Shown in pieces: positions 15,182 to 17,452 of a stretch of DNA of 17,452 nucleotides. The notes beneath the pieces are model-generated. The model searched no databases, was not told the DNA's origin, and saw only the letters and a list, made by a program, of their open reading frames with translations. The DNA comes from Caryophanales bacterium UBA1624. Lineage in GTDB: Bacteria > Bacillota_I > Bacilli_A > RFN20 > CAG-826. The translations under genes were made by a program, and so were the position numbers. Within the stretch, counting starts at the first letter, position 1, and every line of letters starts with the position of its first letter. The stretch spans positions 16,717-34,168 of the forward strand of contig DCMK01000026.1 in NCBI GenBank assembly GCA_002321395.1, in the 5' to 3' direction.

Positions 15182-15640
15182 ATGAATCGAAAAGTAAACG
15201 TGTTTCTCGGATTGGGGGTCGCCTTGATGGCTGCGGTCTCCATCTTCGTCCTCTTCTCCTATGCCTTCAACGATTCGCAGGGTCTCAACTTCGATGGTTC
15301 CAGCGTCTTCACCGCCATGATGGGCGACAGCACCAAGAACCTAAACGCGGTCCCTTGGCTGATCGCTGCATTCTCCTTCGAAGTCGTCGCCTTCGTCACC
15401 GGTTTGTTTGGCGGAATCCTTCACGGGAAGATCAGCTCGCTCATCTACGGCGTGACCTTGGTCCTGCTGGTCGCCGCTGGAATTCTCTTCCTCAATGCGA
15501 ATACGCTCTACGTCGCGGTCAACCCCTACTCCGGGCAAGATACCTTGAGCCTTGGAACTGGATGCATCTGCACGGTCATCTTCGCTTTCGTTGGAGCGTT
15601 GCTCAGCCTCTACGGGGCTTATTCCAACTGGAAAGCCTAA
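15182..15640 (+). CDS. Small four-helix membrane protein of unknown function
   Basis: A 152-residue hydrophobic protein that I do not recognise. It has four predicted membrane helices: about 7-29, 57-80, 86-107 and 125-148. The loop between helices 1 and 2 (about residues 30-56, with NDSQGLNFDGSS) is the largest and probably faces out, with both ends inside. Two cysteines sit in the last helix (GTGCICTV). No catalytic motif is visible. I chose the ATG at 15182, with GGTAGG about 6-9 bases upstream, over a TTG two codons earlier. It has a good promoter and its own terminator, so it is a single-gene unit between two minus-strand genes. Confidence 0.8.
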   Translation: MNRKVNVFLGLGVALMAAVSIFVLFSYAFNDSQGLNFDGSSVFTAMMGDSTKNLNAVPWLIAAFSFEVVAFVTGLFGGILHGKISSLIYGVTLVLLVAAGILFLNANTLYVAVNPYSGQDTLSLGTGCICTVIFAFVGALLSLYGAYSNWKA

Positions 15641-15654
15641 AGCATTCAAGAAGA

Positions 15655-15677
15655 AAAGCCACCCGCGGGTGGCTTTT
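15655..15677. terminator. Bidirectional terminator between the four-helix protein and the CarD-like gene
   Basis: GCCACCC-GC-GGGTGGC is a perfect hairpin flanked by AAAA on the left and TTTTTT on the right. It therefore ends in a T-tract on both strands and serves both convergent genes. Confidence 0.92.
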
Positions 15678-15692
15678 TTCGTTGCCCGGATA

Positions 15693-16181
15693 TTAAGCGA
15701 CGTGGTCGCAAATGTATTTCCCAACGTCCTCGTAATTGATGTTCAGAGCCATCGAAAGCGATCCATAAACCAGCGGGGCTGCCCGGTTGACGAATTGGGC
15801 GTCCATAGAGTTCAAATGACCGTCTTTTTCCTTTCTTTGCATCGCTCCCTGAAGAAGGGGGATCAAATCAGAAAGAACTCCGGCCCCCAAAGCCGATTCG
15901 TAGGACATCTTCCGCTTCTTCGAATCGGTAATGTAGATATCTTTCTTTGGGGAGGGCCAGTGATCGACCAGGGAAGTCGCCTCTTCTTTGGAAATCGGGG
16001 ATGATAACGACCCAGAATAATCCACAGGAACGCGAACAATATTTCCTTTATCGTCCCCGAAAAGAGGGGAAAGAACGTAGTACAAAGTGCCGGAGGTATC
16101 TCCGGTCAGTGGGGCTATCGCCTGAACCAAACATATACCGCAGTGTTTGTGAAAAACGTATTCATTGACTTGAAACGCCAT
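15693..16181 (-). CDS. CarD-like transcriptional regulator
   Basis: A 162-residue protein of the CarD/TRCF-RID family, at normal length. The N-terminal RNA polymerase-interacting domain (about 1-60) shows the family pattern: FQVNEYVFHKHCGICLVQAI, then YYVLSPL (34-40), then NIVRVPVD (47-54). The helical C-terminal domain (about 62-160) includes EEATSLVDHW and a stretch around LGAGVLSDLIPLLQGAMQRK. CarD proteins bind the polymerase beta subunit and stabilise open promoter complexes, often at rRNA promoters. An unusual point is the Cys/His cluster HKHC at 11-14 in the first strand. The ATG at 16181 is preceded by GGGAGG at 7 bases; a longer reading of 28 more codons is rejected because it would overlap the -10 region. 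Promoter TGaTATAAT lies at 16246-16254. Confidence 0.82.
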   Translation of the reverse strand: MAFQVNEYVFHKHCGICLVQAIAPLTGDTSGTLYYVLSPLFGDDKGNIVRVPVDYSGSLSSPISKEEATSLVDHWPSPKKDIYITDSKKRKMSYESALGAGVLSDLIPLLQGAMQRKEKDGHLNSMDAQFVNRAAPLVYGSLSMALNINYEDVGKYICDHVA

Positions 16182-16245
16182 CCGGATCCTCCCTTTCATT
16201 AATGTATAAGGCAAAATCAAACATTTTTCGCCCTTGAATGCTGAA

Positions 16246-16254
16246 ATTATATCA
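16246..16254 (-). promoter_or_regulatory. Extended -10 promoter of the CarD-like gene
   Basis: On the minus strand TG-A-TATAAT at 16254-16246 is a consensus extended -10. The -35 position (GCGCAA) is poor. The predicted start near 16239 gives a 5' leader of about 58 bases that carries the GGGAGG ribosome site. It lies in the 178-bp gap after hypB, so the CarD-like gene can be expressed independently. Confidence 0.6.
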
Positions 16255-16359
16255 AAAAATATCAAAAATTGCGCCTGAAACCGCTAACAATCGATTTTAT
16301 TCGTTCGGCATCGAACTTTTTTGCCAAGTGCTCATTTCGGATTTTGAGGAAACGTCGAA

Positions 16360-17034
16360 TCAAGCAGCGAACCCTTTCACCTTCTCTGCGATGGAGTCTG
16401 CTAAGACGTCAACGCCTTCGTCTTTTTTGGCGGAAACAGGGAAGAATCTTGCCTGGGAATTCAGCTTATTGATATGGTCTTCCGCCGCTTCTAAGTTGAA
16501 GTCAAAGACGGGGAGAGTATCCATTTTCGTGAAGACGAAGAAATCGCCAACGCGGAACATAAGAGGGTATTTAAGCGGCTTATCATCACCCTCAGGAACT
16601 GAGAGCAAAACCATTTTCAGCGCAGCGCCCGTATCGAACTCGGCGGGGCAAACCAAGTTGCCGATGTTCTCCAAGAAAATAATGTCCAAGCCGTCTTCGC
16701 CGATGGCTTCAACCCCCTCGGAAACCATCTTTGCGTCCAAATGGCATTCCCCAGAGGTGTGGAGTTGTATGGTTTTTACGCCCGTTAATTTGCCAACGGT
16801 TTCTGCGTCGACGACGGCATCCATATCGGCTTCCATGACGCCAATCCGAAATCCCTTTGCCTTCAATTTGTTGATCAAAGAAACGAGCAAGGTCGTTTTT
16901 CCCGATCCGGGAGAAGACATGACGTTGATGAGAAAAACTTTGTGTTCTTTAAGGTTTTTCCGCAAAAGCTCAGCACGCGAATCGTTGTTGGCCAAGACGG
17001 ATTGTTTTACTTTAATAACGCGGACTTCAGACAT
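16360..17034 (-). CDS. hypB: Hydrogenase nickel-incorporation GTPase HypB
   Basis: A 224-residue SIMIBI-class GTPase of the HypB family, which delivers nickel to [NiFe] hydrogenase (with HypA) and in some bacteria also serves urease. It has the N-terminal block LANNDSRAELLRKNL, the P-loop SSPGSGKTT (40-48), Asp70 in MEADMD, and the metal site Cys97-His98 (GECHLDA) with Cys129 (ENIGNLVCP). The switch block EGDDKPLKYPLMF at 148-160 and the SAKKDEG loop at 201-207 are also typical. The G4 motif reads TKMD instead of NKxD (Thr169), a mild departure. There is no N-terminal CxxCGC site or histidine-rich nickel store, so it is the short form. AAGGAG stands 5 bases before the ATG. No hypA, hypC-F or hydrogenase gene is in the window, so its target must lie elsewhere. 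Confidence 0.95.
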   Translation of the reverse strand: MSEVRVIKVKQSVLANNDSRAELLRKNLKEHKVFLINVMSSPGSGKTTLLVSLINKLKAKGFRIGVMEADMDAVVDAETVGKLTGVKTIQLHTSGECHLDAKMVSEGVEAIGEDGLDIIFLENIGNLVCPAEFDTGAALKMVLLSVPEGDDKPLKYPLMFRVGDFFVFTKMDTLPVFDFNLEAAEDHINKLNSQARFFPVSAKKDEGVDVLADSIAEKVKGFAA

Positions 17035-17192
17035 ATTTTCTCCTTAGTGTTCCTTGGTATTTTAACCGTTTTCCCATGAAGCGTGTTGAAGAATGATTCG
17101 CTGATTTCTTATGGCGAGCCCATCAAAAAACCAAAGCACCCGTGTATCGATATTTTTCCTCGCATTCATAACGAGATGTGTTATTTTGCCTT

Positions 17193-17221
17193 ATTATCCG
17201 CTCTATTCGGTTTCCTCATAA
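17193..17221 (-). promoter_or_regulatory. Candidate promoter for hypB
   Basis: On the minus strand TTATGA (17216-17221) and GATAAT (17193-17198) are 17 bases apart. This would give a leader of roughly 150 bases before hypB. The -35 match is partial and the assignment is tentative. Confidence 0.25.
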
Positions 17222-17324
17222 TGATGTTTTCATCCGATACTGCCTTACTTTTTTGAATTCTCCAAAATAGAGAATCCCTTTTCTATGAGTTCGATACCCG
17301 AAAGAGAGAAGGAAGTTAGACGGT

Positions 17325-17339
17325 GACATTTACAATGTC
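17325..17339. promoter_or_regulatory. Perfect inverted repeat overlapping a -10 element, putative operator
   Basis: GACATT-TAC-AATGTC is a perfect 6-bp inverted repeat with a 3-base centre. It encloses TACAAT (17331-17336), a plausible -10 for the gene at 17357. A repressor bound here would block that promoter. No -35 is evident and no regulator is identified. Confidence 0.35.
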
Positions 17340-17356
17340 CTCGAAAAGGAGATGCC

Positions 17357-17452
17357 ATGAACGAAACACTTGCCAAATCCCAAAACAGCAATCCCTCGAA
17401 GCGGAAAGCGATTTTGATTTCCTCCATCACGGGCGGGGTGGCGATTTGCCTT
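17357..17452 (+). CDS. Membrane or exported protein, N-terminal fragment, cut by the window edge
   Basis: The first 32 codons of a gene that runs out of the window. AAAGGAG ends 5 bases before the ATG at 17357, a strong ribosome binding site. The start is polar (MNETLAKSQNSNPSKRKA), followed by a hydrophobic run (ILISSITGGVAICL) after the basic KRK, which suggests a membrane helix or signal anchor. Too little is present to name a family. It is divergent from hypB, and a perfect inverted repeat lies just upstream. Confidence 0.7.
   Translation, partial: MNETLAKSQNSNPSKRKAILISSITGGVAICL

Larger units (their letters stand above)
17035..17356. other. 322-bp divergent spacer between hypB and the plus-strand gene at 17357
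   Basis: This AT-richer stretch contains no credible ORF. It should hold two promoters firing outward. For the plus-strand gene, TACAAT at 17331-17336 overlaps a perfect inverted repeat. For hypB, the best candidate is at 17193-17221, and TAAAAT at 17059-17064 is an alternative without a good -35. A second inverted repeat (ATTCTC-N7-GAGAAT, 17257-17275) lies in the middle. I see no riboswitch or tRNA. Confidence 0.6.

Noticed and set aside
16303..16322. GTTCG-GCAT-CGAAC followed by six T, a terminator-like hairpin on the plus strand
   Set aside because: The stem is only 5 bp and both neighbouring genes are on the minus strand, where the hairpin is not followed by a T-tract. It is probably chance.

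Overview
The window looks like ordinary chromosome from a low-reduction, moderately GC-rich Bacillota, most probably an uncultured gut member of the Bacilli near the RF39/Erysipelotrichales/Mollicutes border. This is an inference from gene families (CarD-like regulator, YhhN, TraX-type and CPBP membrane proteins, a BspA/InlB-like lipoprotein, a giant serine-rich membrane protein) and from the gene order. Trp is encoded by TGG and TGA ends several genes, so the Mycoplasma code is not used. I see no phage genes, transposase, CRISPR array or rRNA.

Layout. (1) Bases 1-8103, minus strand: a three-gene operon with overlapping ends. It begins with a ~2,350-residue membrane-anchored serine-rich protein, followed by a YigZ/IMPACT-family protein and the first 151 codons of an Xaa-Pro aminopeptidase. 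(2) Bases 8104-8251: a divergent control region with three tandem 16-bp repeats, a perfect hairpin in one promoter spacer, and two promoters that lie almost on top of their start codons. (3) Bases 8252-10347, plus strand: a tightly packed operon of a zinc-ribbon CPBP intramembrane protease, a TraX-family membrane protein and thioredoxin, closed by a strong terminator. (4) Bases 10369-11216: a promoter built into that terminator, tRNA-Asp(GUC), tRNA-Gly(UCC), a terminator, then an RdgB/HAM1 nucleotide pyrophosphatase. (5) A YhhN-family membrane protein on the minus strand overlaps the end of rdgB tail to tail. (6) An MFS transporter (plus) converges on a large lipoprotein (minus), only 4 bp apart. 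(7) A small four-helix membrane protein (plus) and a CarD-like regulator (minus) share a bidirectional terminator. (8) hypB (minus) is followed by a 322-bp divergent spacer and the first 32 codons of a plus-strand membrane protein that runs off the window.

How the genes fit together. No single pathway unites the window. The likeliest coherent units are the envelope-related ones: the giant protein, the CPBP-TraX-thioredoxin operon and the lipoprotein. Housekeeping genes (tRNAs, rdgB, yigZ, pepP) sit between them. hypB implies a nickel enzyme, probably [NiFe] hydrogenase, encoded elsewhere.

The two signals I consider most worth following are the giant serine-rich protein with a recurring degenerate motif, and the promoter architecture. 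Several genes lack a Shine-Dalgarno sequence and have a -10 hexamer only 6-8 bases before the start codon, which suggests leaderless mRNAs. Extended -10 (TGn) promoters are also frequent.
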